NCBI RefSeq assembly: GCF_029846235.1
Contig: NZ_JARVWP010000012.1
Coordinates: forward strand, 162,588 to 226,587
Length of the DNA stretch: 64,000 bases
Direction: 5' to 3'
Source of the DNA: Bradyrhizobium sp. CER78
GTDB taxonomy: Bacteria; Pseudomonadota; Alphaproteobacteria; Rhizobiales; Xanthobacteraceae
The notes below the pieces were generated by a model that saw nothing but the letters and a program-made list of their open reading frames with translations, was not told the origin of the DNA and ran no database searches. Positions 44,637-53,052 of this stretch are shown here, in pieces (position 1 is the stretch's first letter; every line of letters begins with the position of its first letter). The position numbers were made by a program, and so were the translations under genes.

Positions 44637-46385
44637 GTGACACCTTTCGGACGTGTGATCTCTGTGCGCGGCTCGCAGGCCCGGGTGGGGCTGCTGGCGG
44701 GCGGCCAGATGCAACTTTCAGAAATGCGCGCGACCGTCGGCCGGTTCGTCAGCATCCGCTGCGCGAGCTCGGTCATCGTCGCCATGATCACCGAAGTCAC
44801 GTGCGAGAACCTGCCGGCGTCCGACCAATACATGGCGACCGCCTCGGTCGACCTGCTCGGCGAAATCCTCGGCGGCGACCGCCCGAAATTCCAGCGCGGC
44901 GTCACCCACTATCCGACCATCGGCGACAGCACCGATCTGATCACCAACCAGGAGCTGCGCACGGTCTATGCGCCGAGCGGCTCGGACCAGATCAATGTCG
45001 GCACGCTGCAGCAGGATCGCTCGGTCATAGCCTATGTCGATGTCGAGGAAATGCTCTCCAAGCACTTCGCGGTGCTCGGCTCGACCGGCGTCGGCAAATC
45101 CACCGGCGTGTCGCTGCTGCTCAACGAGATCCTGAAGTCGCGGCCGAACCTGCGCATCTTCCTGCTCGACGTCCACAATGAATACGGCCGCTGCTTCGGC
45201 GAGCGCGCGCAGGTGCTCAATCCGCGCAACCTGAAGCTGCCGTTCTGGCTGTTCAACTTCGAAGAGATTGTCGACGTGCTGTTCGGCGGCCGGCCCGGCG
45301 TGCCCGAAGAGCTCGACATCCTCGCCGAAGTGATCCCGATGGCGAAGGGCATCTACACGCAGTACCAGAATTCCGACCGGGTCGGTCTCGGACTGAAGCG
45401 CATCGACCCGAAGCAGGTCGGCTATACCGTCGACACGCCGGTGCCCTATCGCCTGGTCGACCTGATCTCGCTGATCGACGAGCGCATGGGCAAGCTTGAG
45501 AACCGCTCCTCGCGCATCATCTATCACAAGCTGATCTCGCGCATCGACGCGGTGCGCAACGATCCGCGCTACGCCTTCATGTTCGACAATGCCAATGTCG
45601 GCGGCGATACCATGGCCGAGGTGATCAGCCATCTGTTCCGCCTGCCCGCCAACGGCAAGCCGATGACCATCATGCAGCTCGCGGGCTTCCCGGCCGAAGT
45701 CGTCGATTCCGTGGTGTCGGTGCTGTGCCGCATGGCGTTCGATTTCGGGCTGTGGAGCGACGGCGTCTCGCCGATGCTGTTCGTCTGCGAGGAAGCCCAC
45801 CGTTACGCCTCCGCCGACCGCAATATCGGCTTCGGGCCGACCCGCAAGGCGGTGTCGCGCATCGCCAAGGAAGGCCGCAAATACGGCGTCTATCTCGGCC
45901 TGATCACCCAGCGCCCGGCCGAGCTCGACGCGACCATCATCTCCCAGTGCAACACGCTGTTCACGATGCGCCTTGCCAACGACCGCGACCAGGCGCTGCT
46001 GCGCTCCGCGGTGTCGGATGCCGCCGCCAATCTGCTGTCGTTCGTGCCCTCGCTCGGCACCCGCGAAGTGCTGGCGTTCGGCGAAGGCGTGGCGCTGCCG
46101 ACCCGGCTGCGCTTCAAGGAGGTGCCGCCGCACCAGCTGCCGCGCGGCGAGGCCACCATCGCAACGGTGCCGTCGGTCACCGCCGGCCACGACATGCATT
46201 TCGTCAGCGCCGTGCTGGAGCGCTGGCGCGGCGCCACCTCGCATCGCGATTCGCCGAGCGGCGACGCCAATTTCAACAATCCGCCGCCGGCGCGCACCAT
46301 GGCGCCCGCCGAGGCGCCGATGCTGCAGCCGTCGCTCGGTCTCGATCCGGATCGCTTCTCGCTGCTGAAGAAGCCGCTGCGCTAG
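44637..46385 (+). CDS. HerA-like DUF87 ATPase
   Basis: A 582-aa protein. An N-terminal HAS-barrel-like beta domain (VISVRGSQARVGLLAGG) precedes the HerA/FtsK-type ATPase with Walker A GSTGVGKST (148-156), Walker B-like LFVCEEAHRY, and LITQRPAELDATIISQCNT as a sensor. HerA proteins form hexameric DNA-translocating rings. No NurA-like nuclease gene is next to it, unlike archaeal systems. The GTG start at 44637 is required for the domain to begin in place. Standing alone, its role in the cell is uncertain. Confidence 0.87.
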   Translation: MTPFGRVISVRGSQARVGLLAGGQMQLSEMRATVGRFVSIRCASSVIVAMITEVTCENLPASDQYMATASVDLLGEILGGDRPKFQRGVTHYPTIGDSTDLITNQELRTVYAPSGSDQINVGTLQQDRSVIAYVDVEEMLSKHFAVLGSTGVGKSTGVSLLLNEILKSRPNLRIFLLDVHNEYGRCFGERAQVLNPRNLKLPFWLFNFEEIVDVLFGGRPGVPEELDILAEVIPMAKGIYTQYQNSDRVGLGLKRIDPKQVGYTVDTPVPYRLVDLISLIDERMGKLENRSSRIIYHKLISRIDAVRNDPRYAFMFDNANVGGDTMAEVISHLFRLPANGKPMTIMQLAGFPAEVVDSVVSVLCRMAFDFGLWSDGVSPMLFVCEEAHRYASADRNIGFGPTRKAVSRIAKEGRKYGVYLGLITQRPAELDATIISQCNTLFTMRLANDRDQALLRSAVSDAAANLLSFVPSLGTREVLAFGEGVALPTRLRFKEVPPHQLPRGEATIATVPSVTAGHDMHFVSAVLERWRGATSHRDSPSGDANFNNPPPARTMAPAEAPMLQPSLGLDPDRFSLLKKPLR

Positions 46386-46485
46386 CCGCATTTCGCCAAG
46401 GCGCGCCGATGCGCCTTGCGCCCGACCCATCATCCTCTATGGTTTGCCGTGACGCCGCCTCCATGCGGCATGCCGGAACCATCTC

Positions 46486-47064
46486 ATGACGCAGCCGACC
46501 GCCAAACGCTTCGCAACGCCCGCTCTCGACAAGCTCCCCGAGGATATCCGCACCCGCATCCTGGCGGTGCAGGAAAAATCCGGCTTCGTGCCGAACGTCT
46601 TCCTCACGCTGGCCTATCGCCCCGACGAGTTTCGCGCCTTCTTTGCCTATCACGACGCGCTGATGGAAAAGGACTCCGGCCTCTCCAAGGCCGAGCGCGA
46701 GATGATCGTGGTGGCGACCAGCGCCGCCAACCAGTGCCAGTACTGCGTGATCGCCCATGGCGCCATCCTGCGCATCCGCGCCAAGAATCCGCAGATCGCG
46801 GACCAGATCGCGATCAACTACCGCAAGGCCGACATCACGCCGCGGCAGCGCGCGATGCTCGATTTCGCCATGAAGGTGAGCCGCACGGCCGAGGAGGTCT
46901 CGGAGGCGGACTTCGCCGCGCTCGCCGCCCACGGCTTCAGCGACGACGATGTCTGGGACATCGCCGCGGTCGCGGCCTTCTTCGCGCTCTCCAACCGGCT
47001 CGCGAACGTCACCGGGATGCGGCCGAACGACGAGTTCTACATGCTCGGCCGGCCGCCGAAGTAG
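46486..47064 (+). CDS. Peroxidase-related protein, carboxymuconolactone decarboxylase-like
   Basis: A 192-aa AhpD-like protein with the redox motif C84-QY-C87 and H91 (CQYCVIAH) in an all-alpha fold. It fits the uncharacterised peroxidase-related family. It probably reduces peroxides with a thiol donor. The next gene begins 14 bp later and may be co-transcribed. Confidence 0.9.
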   Translation: MTQPTAKRFATPALDKLPEDIRTRILAVQEKSGFVPNVFLTLAYRPDEFRAFFAYHDALMEKDSGLSKAEREMIVVATSAANQCQYCVIAHGAILRIRAKNPQIADQIAINYRKADITPRQRAMLDFAMKVSRTAEEVSEADFAALAAHGFSDDDVWDIAAVAAFFALSNRLANVTGMRPNDEFYMLGRPPK

Positions 47065-47078
47065 AAGTAGAGGACGCC

Positions 47079-47591
47079 TTGGCAGACTGGAGCGAGATCA
47101 TCCTGCGTCTCGGCGCCGCCACGCTGGCGGGCGGCGCGATCGGGCTCGACCGCGACCTGCGCGGCAAGCCGATCGGCCTGAAGACGCTCGGCCTCGTCAG
47201 CCTCTCAACCGCCACGGTTGTACTGCTGGCCTTGCATGGGGTCGATCCCGGGAAATTCACCGATGCCGTCAGCCGCGTGGTCCAGGGCGTGCTGACCGGC
47301 ATCGGCTTTCTCGGCGCCGGCGTGATCGTCCGGCGGGGCGACCAATATCACGTCCATGGCCTGACCAGCGCCGCATGCGCGTTCTTCGCCGCATGCGTCG
47401 GGATTGTCTGCGGCGCCGGGCATTGGCCGATCGTCCTCACCGCGCTCGTGCTGGCATTCCTGCTGCTGACCTTCGGCAAGCGGACCGAGCGGTGGCTCCA
47501 CCACGCGCTCGGCGGCAAGGAAGATCAGCACAGGCCGGAGGCCTCTCCCGGTCAGTCGTCGGATGCCGGCCCGCACCAGCCGGGCAAATAA
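47079..47591 (+). CDS. MgtC/SapB-family membrane protein
   Basis: A 170-aa membrane protein with about four or five helices. The family segments LAGGAIGLDRDLRGKPIGLKT and VLTGIGFLGAGVIVRRG are clear. The TTG start at 47079 follows AGAGGA and begins just before the first helix. MgtC proteins affect survival in low Mg2+; this short form lacks the MgtC-specific C-terminal domain. Its last 40 bp overlap the end of the convergent ParB-like gene. Confidence 0.87.
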   Translation: MADWSEIILRLGAATLAGGAIGLDRDLRGKPIGLKTLGLVSLSTATVVLLALHGVDPGKFTDAVSRVVQGVLTGIGFLGAGVIVRRGDQYHVHGLTSAACAFFAACVGIVCGAGHWPIVLTALVLAFLLLTFGKRTERWLHHALGGKEDQHRPEASPGQSSDAGPHQPGK

Positions 47592-48178
47592 ACCGCGTCC
47601 TTGCCGCGGCCGAGCGCCAGGCCCTTCTCCAGCGCCTTGGCGAAATTGTTCTCCACCGTCTTGCGCGGGATGTGGCGACGCAGGAAATCGGCCCACAGGA
47701 ATTCGCTGAACGGCGTCGTGTCCTTGGCGAAACCGCCGGCCCGGCGCATTTCACCGGCGAGGCTGCGGAACGGATCGTCCTTGAGTTGATTGATCGATTT
47801 CGGAATGTCCCTGAAGTGGCAGCGCTCGCCCTTGGAATTGTAGGGATAGACCCAGCGCTTGTTGTCCATCACGCCCCAGAAAACGTCACGCTCGACCATC
47901 GTGAGATCGCCGATCACCGTGACCAGGATGTCCTTGACGCCTTCCTCGTGCAGCGCCCGCGCCATGTGATGGTGGTCGACCACGTAGTAGCGATCGTCGG
48001 GTCCGTGGACGACCGGGATCATGTGCTTGCCCAGCAGTTCGGCGCGCTTCTTGTCCGAGCTGTGCTCGCGCCAGCGCTTCCGCTTCTCCTTCACCTCGTG
48101 CATGCCGACCGTCATCTGGGTCGGTCGCAACGACAGGATCGGGACCGGTTTGACGTAAGGCTCGCGCGTATGGGCCAT
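47552..48178 (-). CDS. ParB-like nuclease-domain protein
   Basis: A 208-aa protein with a ParB/Srx-like N-terminal fold: VPILSLRPTQMTVGMHEV, then YYVVDHHHMARALHEEG, which resembles the ParB dhhHrlaA box. No DNA-binding helix-turn-helix follows, so it is not a chromosome partitioning ParB. The family (ParB-like, putative) is found alone in many proteobacteria; the biochemical role is unknown. Overlaps the MgtC gene tail-to-tail by 40 bp. Confidence 0.8.
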   Translation of the reverse strand: MAHTREPYVKPVPILSLRPTQMTVGMHEVKEKRKRWREHSSDKKRAELLGKHMIPVVHGPDDRYYVVDHHHMARALHEEGVKDILVTVIGDLTMVERDVFWGVMDNKRWVYPYNSKGERCHFRDIPKSINQLKDDPFRSLAGEMRRAGGFAKDTTPFSEFLWADFLRRHIPRKTVENNFAKALEKGLALGRGKDAVYLPGWCGPASDD

Positions 48179-48265
48179 GAATTGTACTCCCGTTTGACCG
48201 GCACTCCGGAATGGGTTCCATTATGACATGATGTCTCAGGCAGACGGAAGAGCCGGTTCGGCGGA

Positions 48266-49264
48266 ATGACTTTGAGAGCAAGCGAACGCGTGAAGGCGCG
48301 CACGGTCCGCCTCGGCTACCGCGAGGTCGTGACCGAGGGGTTGGAGCTCAGTTTCTGGGCGGACATCAGCCACCGCTGCATGACGGCATCGTGGCCGGCC
48401 TTTATCGGCGGTGCAGCATTGGTGTTCATGACCTTCAACGGCGTCTTCGCGCTGCTCTACTGGCTCGGCGATCACCCGATCGCCAACGTGCCTGACGGCC
48501 AATACATCGACTTCCTCTATTTCAGCATCGAAACACTCTCGACCGCCGGCTACGGCGACATGCACCCGCAGACCCATTACGGGCACTTCATCGCCGCCAT
48601 CGAGTTCTTCACCGGCATCTTCTCGATGTCGCTGATGACCGGACTGATCTTCGCCCATTTCTCGCGGCCGAGCGCGCGCCTGCTGTTCGCCGACAACCCG
48701 GTGATCTCGGACCATGAGGGCGAACGGACGCTGATGATCCGCCTTGCCAACGAGCGACACAACATCATCGCCAACGCGACCGCGCGACTGTGGCTGTTCA
48801 AGAACGACCTCAGCAAGGAAGGCATGGCCTATCGCCGGTTCTTCGAGCTGCCGCTCGCACGCAGCGAAAGCCCGGCATTGGCACTGAGCTGGACCCTGTT
48901 TCATGTGATCGACAAGGACAGCCCGCTGCACGGCCTCAATGCGGAAGACCTGGAAGCCATCAATGCCGGGCTCGGCCTCATCGTATCGGGCTATGACGAC
49001 GTTGCAGCGCAAACTGTGCACGCGCGAAAATCCTACGAACATTCCGACATCCGTTTCGGACATCGCTATGCCGAAATCCTGCGCGACCGACGATGGCCGT
49101 CTCAAGATCGACTACAGCCGGTTCCACGAGACGATCGAAGCATGAATACCACCTCTGCGGGTATCAAGATTTTAGGTGTGAAACGCACCGAACATGCTAA
49201 ACAAGAGTGGCGACGCGACCGGACTGACAACAGTGAAGACGCAGCGGCCAATTTCCTCGGATGA
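48266..49264 (+). CDS. Inward-rectifier (KirBac-type) K+ channel, C-terminus frameshifted
   Basis: A 332-aa reading frame. Two membrane helices flank a selectivity filter TAGYGD (93-98); a cytoplasmic Kir-type immunoglobulin-like domain (about 125-270) follows. After ILRD (about residue 274) this frame reads a long, low-quality tail (RRWPSQDRLQPVPRDDRSM...). The +1 frame at the same place gives TDDGRLKIDYSRFHETIEA and a stop at 49145, which looks like the true ending. A 1-2 base indel near 49087 is therefore likely, genuine or sequencing error. The extension overlaps the next gene by 71 bp. Confidence 0.85.
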   Translation: MTLRASERVKARTVRLGYREVVTEGLELSFWADISHRCMTASWPAFIGGAALVFMTFNGVFALLYWLGDHPIANVPDGQYIDFLYFSIETLSTAGYGDMHPQTHYGHFIAAIEFFTGIFSMSLMTGLIFAHFSRPSARLLFADNPVISDHEGERTLMIRLANERHNIIANATARLWLFKNDLSKEGMAYRRFFELPLARSESPALALSWTLFHVIDKDSPLHGLNAEDLEAINAGLGLIVSGYDDVAAQTVHARKSYEHSDIRFGHRYAEILRDRRWPSQDRLQPVPRDDRSMNTTSAGIKILGVKRTEHAKQEWRRDRTDNSEDAAANFLG

Positions 49265-49589
49265 CGAGCACGTGGTGCTCAAATTCCGGCCGCGTACCTC
49301 GGCGCAGCCGCCCGGCAAGCGCGAGGACCCGATCCGATCGACCCGCCCGGCTTCCGTCGCTCGCGTTTCCGTCGCCAACGACCTCTCCCGCTACGAGAAG
49401 CCGCGCGAGGAGCCGGATGACTTCCGCCAGCGCATGCTCGCCAACATCGCCGCCTTTGCCTTCACCGTGGCGCTCACTGCGATCGGCATCTGGCTTGCCA
49501 TGAGCATCGCCGATTTGCGCAAGACCCAGGATTGCGTGCTGATGGGCCGCCGGGATTGCGCGAAGATTACGGTGATGCCGCACACCTAG
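49194..49589 (+). CDS. Hypothetical protein with one membrane helix
   Basis: A 131-aa protein. A polar, Arg/Pro-rich N-terminal part (1-80) precedes a membrane segment (NIAAFAFTVALTAIGIWLAMSIADL) and a short Cys-containing tail (TQDCVLMGRRDCAK). No family is recognised. It starts inside the abnormal tail of the channel gene, which supports that gene having originally ended at 49145. Confidence 0.68.
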   Translation: MLNKSGDATGLTTVKTQRPISSDDEHVVLKFRPRTSAQPPGKREDPIRSTRPASVARVSVANDLSRYEKPREEPDDFRQRMLANIAAFAFTVALTAIGIWLAMSIADLRKTQDCVLMGRRDCAKITVMPHT

Positions 49590-49768
49590 GCTGGCCGGAA
49601 CCGTGCCCAAAAACCGTCCTTGCGAGGCCGGCCAAGCTCCATTGAACTAACGGCCCTGCTCCGATATACGGGCACACGACTCCCGGCAGCAGCAATAGGG
49701 CATTCCGGGGCAACGCGCCCACCTCCTCCGAGCCGACCCGGAATTACCTTCAATATATCAAAGGCTTA

Positions 49769-50071
49769 ATGATGTCCTCCACATTCGAGCAGATCGCCAA
49801 CATTATCGCGGAGACCTGCGACATCCCGCGCGATACGATCAAGCCGGAGAGCCACGCGATCGACGATCTGGGGATCGACAGCCTCGACTTCCTGGACATC
49901 GCCTTTGCCATCGACAAGGCCTTCGGGATCAAGATGCCGCTCGAGAAGTGGACCCAGGAGGTCAACGACGGCAAGGCCACGACGGAGCAGTACTTCGTGT
50001 TGCAGAATCTCGCCGACCGCATCGACGAGCTGGTCGCGGCCAAGAACGCGGGCGCGGGCTCGGCCTCGTAA
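49769..50071 (+). CDS. acpXL: Acyl carrier protein for very-long-chain fatty acids
   Basis: A 100-aa ACP with the phosphopantetheine serine S38 in GIDSLDF. It closely resembles rhizobial AcpXL (DDLGIDSLDFLDI and PLEKWTQEVNDGKA), which carries the 27-hydroxyoctacosanoic-type chain added to lipid A. Two adjacent ATGs are possible (49769, 49772); the second is better spaced from AAAGG. First gene of a five-gene operon. Confidence 0.93.
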   Translation: MMSSTFEQIANIIAETCDIPRDTIKPESHAIDDLGIDSLDFLDIAFAIDKAFGIKMPLEKWTQEVNDGKATTEQYFVLQNLADRIDELVAAKNAGAGSAS

Positions 50072-50080
50072 TCGCTCGTC

Positions 50081-50557
50081 ATGCAGCTTGAAACTTTTCA
50101 GCTGATCGATCGGATCGTCGACCTCAACCTCGACGCAAGGACCATTGTTGTCGAGGCGGATGTCCCGCCGGACAGCCATTCGGTGTTCACCGGACATTTC
50201 CCGGGCTACCCGATCATGCCCGGCGTGCTGCTCACCGAAGCGATGGCGCAGAGCTCGGGCTGGCTGATCCTCGGTCTGACAAAGTTCGAGCGCATGCCTT
50301 TCCTCGCCATGGTCAAGGAAGCCAAGATGCGTGGGTTCGTCAGCCCCGGCTCGACACTGACGATCGAAGCCAAGATCGAGCATGAAGGTTCAGGCTTCAC
50401 CGTGACCTCGGCGAAGGTCCGCGTCGGCAAGGAGCTCAAATGCAATGCCGAGCTGACCTTCCGTCATATCCCCTTCCCCAGCCCGGACTTGCGCGTGCAC
50501 ATGGATGCGATGGCCACCAAGATCGGGTTTCCGCAGCAGGCAATGAGTAATGGCTGA
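50081..50557 (+). CDS. fabZXL: 3-hydroxyacyl-ACP dehydratase, FabZ-like
   Basis: A 158-aa hot-dog-fold dehydratase. GHFPGYPIMPGVLLTEAMAQ contains the FabZ catalytic His and, in the next helix, the acidic partner. It dehydrates 3-hydroxyacyl intermediates during chain elongation on AcpXL. It begins 9 bp after acpXL and overlaps fabF2 by 8 bp. Confidence 0.92.
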   Translation: MQLETFQLIDRIVDLNLDARTIVVEADVPPDSHSVFTGHFPGYPIMPGVLLTEAMAQSSGWLILGLTKFERMPFLAMVKEAKMRGFVSPGSTLTIEAKIEHEGSGFTVTSAKVRVGKELKCNAELTFRHIPFPSPDLRVHMDAMATKIGFPQQAMSNG

Positions 50558-51734
50558 GAAGGAAGTCTGGATCACCGGCGTCGGTCTGCTCTCCTCGCTT
50601 GGCGAGGGGCTGGATGCGCATTGGCAGGCGCTCGGTGAAAAGCGCGTCAATGCCGACGACAAGCGCCTCGCGCCATACGTGATCCATCCGATCGCGCCAG
50701 TGAGCTTCGACGCCCAGATCCCGAAGAAGGGCGATCAGCGTCAGATGGAGACGTGGCAGCGCATCGGCACCTATGCCGCCGGGCTGGCGCTTGATTCCGC
50801 TGGCGTCAAAGGCAATCAGGAAATCCTGTCGCGGATGGACATGATCATCGCTGCCGGTGGCGGCGAGCGTGACCTCAATGTCGACCTCGCGATCATGAAC
50901 GCCGATGCGCAGGGCAAGCTGCCGCCCGCTTTGCTCAACGAGAAACTGATGAACGAGCTGCGCCCGACGCTGTTCCTGGCGCAGCTCTCCAACCTGCTCG
51001 CCGGCAACATCGCGATCGTTCACGGCGTGTGCGGGACGTCGCGCACCTTCATGGGCGAGGAAGCCTCGAGCATCGACGCCGCGCGGATCGCGGTCGCACG
51101 CATCGGCGCCGGACAGAGCGACATCGCGCTGGTCGGCGCGGCGCACAACGGCGATCGCGGCGACCTCTTGATGCTTTATTCGTTCGGCGACTTCGCCCTC
51201 AAGGATCAATACGCGCCGGTCTGGGCCCGGAGGAACCACCCGGGCTTTGCGATCGGCTCAGCCGGCGCCTTCCTGGTGATGGAATCGCGCGAGCACGCCG
51301 AGGCGCGCGGTGCCAAGCCGTACGCCAGGCTGACCAAGGTGGTCGCCGATCTTGCCAAGCGCAAGCAACCCGGCGCTGTGACGAAGTCGCTGCAGACGAT
51401 GTGGCCGCAGCTCGGGGTCAGCAACGACAACGCCGTGTTGATCACGGGCGCGACCGGCGCCGAGCCTGCGACTGCCGAAGAGCGCGAATTCCTCGGCCAG
51501 CATCCCGGCCTTGCCGTGCGCGCCACCGGCACGACCTTTGGGCACACCATGGAGGCCCAGTTCCCGCTCGGGCTCGCGCTGGCCGCGCTGTCGATTTCCC
51601 GCGGCGCGCTCTATCCGGCCAACGACCCGACCGGGCTGGAGGTTGAAAAGACCGCAGCGCCAACCCAGATTGTCGTGTTGGGGGTCGGCCACTGGCAGGG
51701 CGAAGGCATGGCATTGGTCGAGGCCGTCAAGTAA
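50550..51734 (+). CDS. fabF2XL: Beta-ketoacyl-ACP synthase-like, FabF2XL, incomplete catalytic triad
   Basis: A 394-aa thiolase-fold protein. The active Cys is C161 (HGVCGTSRTF) and the second His is H332 (TTFGHTMEAQ). Where FabF enzymes have HGTST, it has ITGATGAEP (about 298-306), so the first catalytic His is missing. It may be a non-decarboxylating partner of FabF1XL, like chain-length factors. Overlaps fabZ by 8 bp. Confidence 0.88.
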   Translation: MAEKEVWITGVGLLSSLGEGLDAHWQALGEKRVNADDKRLAPYVIHPIAPVSFDAQIPKKGDQRQMETWQRIGTYAAGLALDSAGVKGNQEILSRMDMIIAAGGGERDLNVDLAIMNADAQGKLPPALLNEKLMNELRPTLFLAQLSNLLAGNIAIVHGVCGTSRTFMGEEASSIDAARIAVARIGAGQSDIALVGAAHNGDRGDLLMLYSFGDFALKDQYAPVWARRNHPGFAIGSAGAFLVMESREHAEARGAKPYARLTKVVADLAKRKQPGAVTKSLQTMWPQLGVSNDNAVLITGATGAEPATAEEREFLGQHPGLAVRATGTTFGHTMEAQFPLGLALAALSISRGALYPANDPTGLEVEKTAAPTQIVVLGVGHWQGEGMALVEAVK

Positions 51735-51761
51735 TTCGGCGCAAGCACCGACGGGGACACC

Positions 51762-53039
51762 ATGACAGCACCACGCGATAAATTCGGCCGACCGATCGTC
51801 GTCGTGACCGGCATGGGAATCGTGACGTCGCTCGGCGGCGGCAAGACCGACAATTGGAAGCGCCTCTCCGCGGGCGAGTCTGGCATCAAGACCGTGACGC
51901 GCTTCCCGCTCGACAGTCTGAAGACGACGATGGCCGGCGCCGTCGATTTCGTCACCGTCGATCCGTTCTCCTCGACCAGCCTGTCGCAGCGTCTCGCCGA
52001 GATCGCGACTGAAGAGGCGCTGGAGCAGTCCGGCATCGGCAGCAAGGGCGACTTCCCCGGTCCGCTGTTTCTCGCGGTCGCGCCGATCGAGACCGAGTGG
52101 CCGCAGCGGCTCGAAATCGCGCGCGAGGTTCCGACCAAGGACTTTGGCATCATCGACTATCTGGCGACCTGCAGCGGCGGCAAGTTTGCGCACTTCCACC
52201 GGCGCTTCACCTTCGGTTCGGTCGCGCTCCACCTCGCCGAGACTTTCGGCACCAAGGGGTCGCCGATCTCGCTCTCGACGGCTTGCGCATCCGGCGCGAC
52301 CGCGATCCAGCTCGGCGTCGAGGCGATCCGCCGCGGCGAAACCGATGCAACGCTGTGCGTCGCGACCGACGGCTCGGTCAATCCCGAAGCCATGGTGCGC
52401 TTCTCGCTGCTCTCGGCTCTCTCGACCCAGAACGATCCGCCCCAGGGCGCCTCAAAGCCGTTCTCGAAGAACCGCGACGGCTTCGTGATGGCCGAAGGCG
52501 CCGGCGCGCTGGTGCTGGAGAGCTACGAGGCCGCGATGGCGCGCGGCGCGCGCATCCTGGGCGTAGTCGCCGGCTGCGGCGAGCTCACCGACTCCTTCCA
52601 TCGCACCCGCTCTGCCCCCGACGGCAAGCCGGCGATCGGCTGCGTGCGCAAGACGCTCGCGGATGCCGGGATGGAGCCCGAGCAGATCGACCACATCAAC
52701 GCGCACGGCACCTCGACGCCGGAAAACGACAAGATGGAATATCTTGCCACCTCGGCAGTGTTCGGCGAACACACCAAAAACATCCCGGTGTCGTCGAACA
52801 AATCGATGGTCGGCCACACCATCTCGGCCGCCGGCGCAGTCGAGGCGATCTTCTCGCTGCTCACGCTCGAGCATCAGCGGATCCCGCCGACGATCAACTA
52901 CGAGGTGCCCGATCCCGCGATCCCGTTCGACGTGGTCGGCAACAAGGCGCGCGACGCCAAGGTGACCGCCGTCATGTCGAACTCGTTCGGATTTGGCGGA
53001 CAGAACGCTTCGCTGATCCTGACGCGCGAGCCGGCTTAA
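51762..53039 (+). CDS. fabF1XL: Beta-ketoacyl-ACP synthase FabF1XL
   Basis: A 425-aa KAS II-type condensing enzyme with the full C175-H315-H352 triad (STACASGAT, NAHGTSTPEND, SMVGHTISAAG). It elongates the very long acyl chain on AcpXL. It starts 27 bp after fabF2. A preceding ATG is in frame; MTAPRDKFGRPIVVVTGMGI is a typical start. Confidence 0.93.
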   Translation: MTAPRDKFGRPIVVVTGMGIVTSLGGGKTDNWKRLSAGESGIKTVTRFPLDSLKTTMAGAVDFVTVDPFSSTSLSQRLAEIATEEALEQSGIGSKGDFPGPLFLAVAPIETEWPQRLEIAREVPTKDFGIIDYLATCSGGKFAHFHRRFTFGSVALHLAETFGTKGSPISLSTACASGATAIQLGVEAIRRGETDATLCVATDGSVNPEAMVRFSLLSALSTQNDPPQGASKPFSKNRDGFVMAEGAGALVLESYEAAMARGARILGVVAGCGELTDSFHRTRSAPDGKPAIGCVRKTLADAGMEPEQIDHINAHGTSTPENDKMEYLATSAVFGEHTKNIPVSSNKSMVGHTISAAGAVEAIFSLLTLEHQRIPPTINYEVPDPAIPFDVVGNKARDAKVTAVMSNSFGFGGQNASLILTREPA

Positions 53040-53052
53040 CGCCCTCGCCTCG

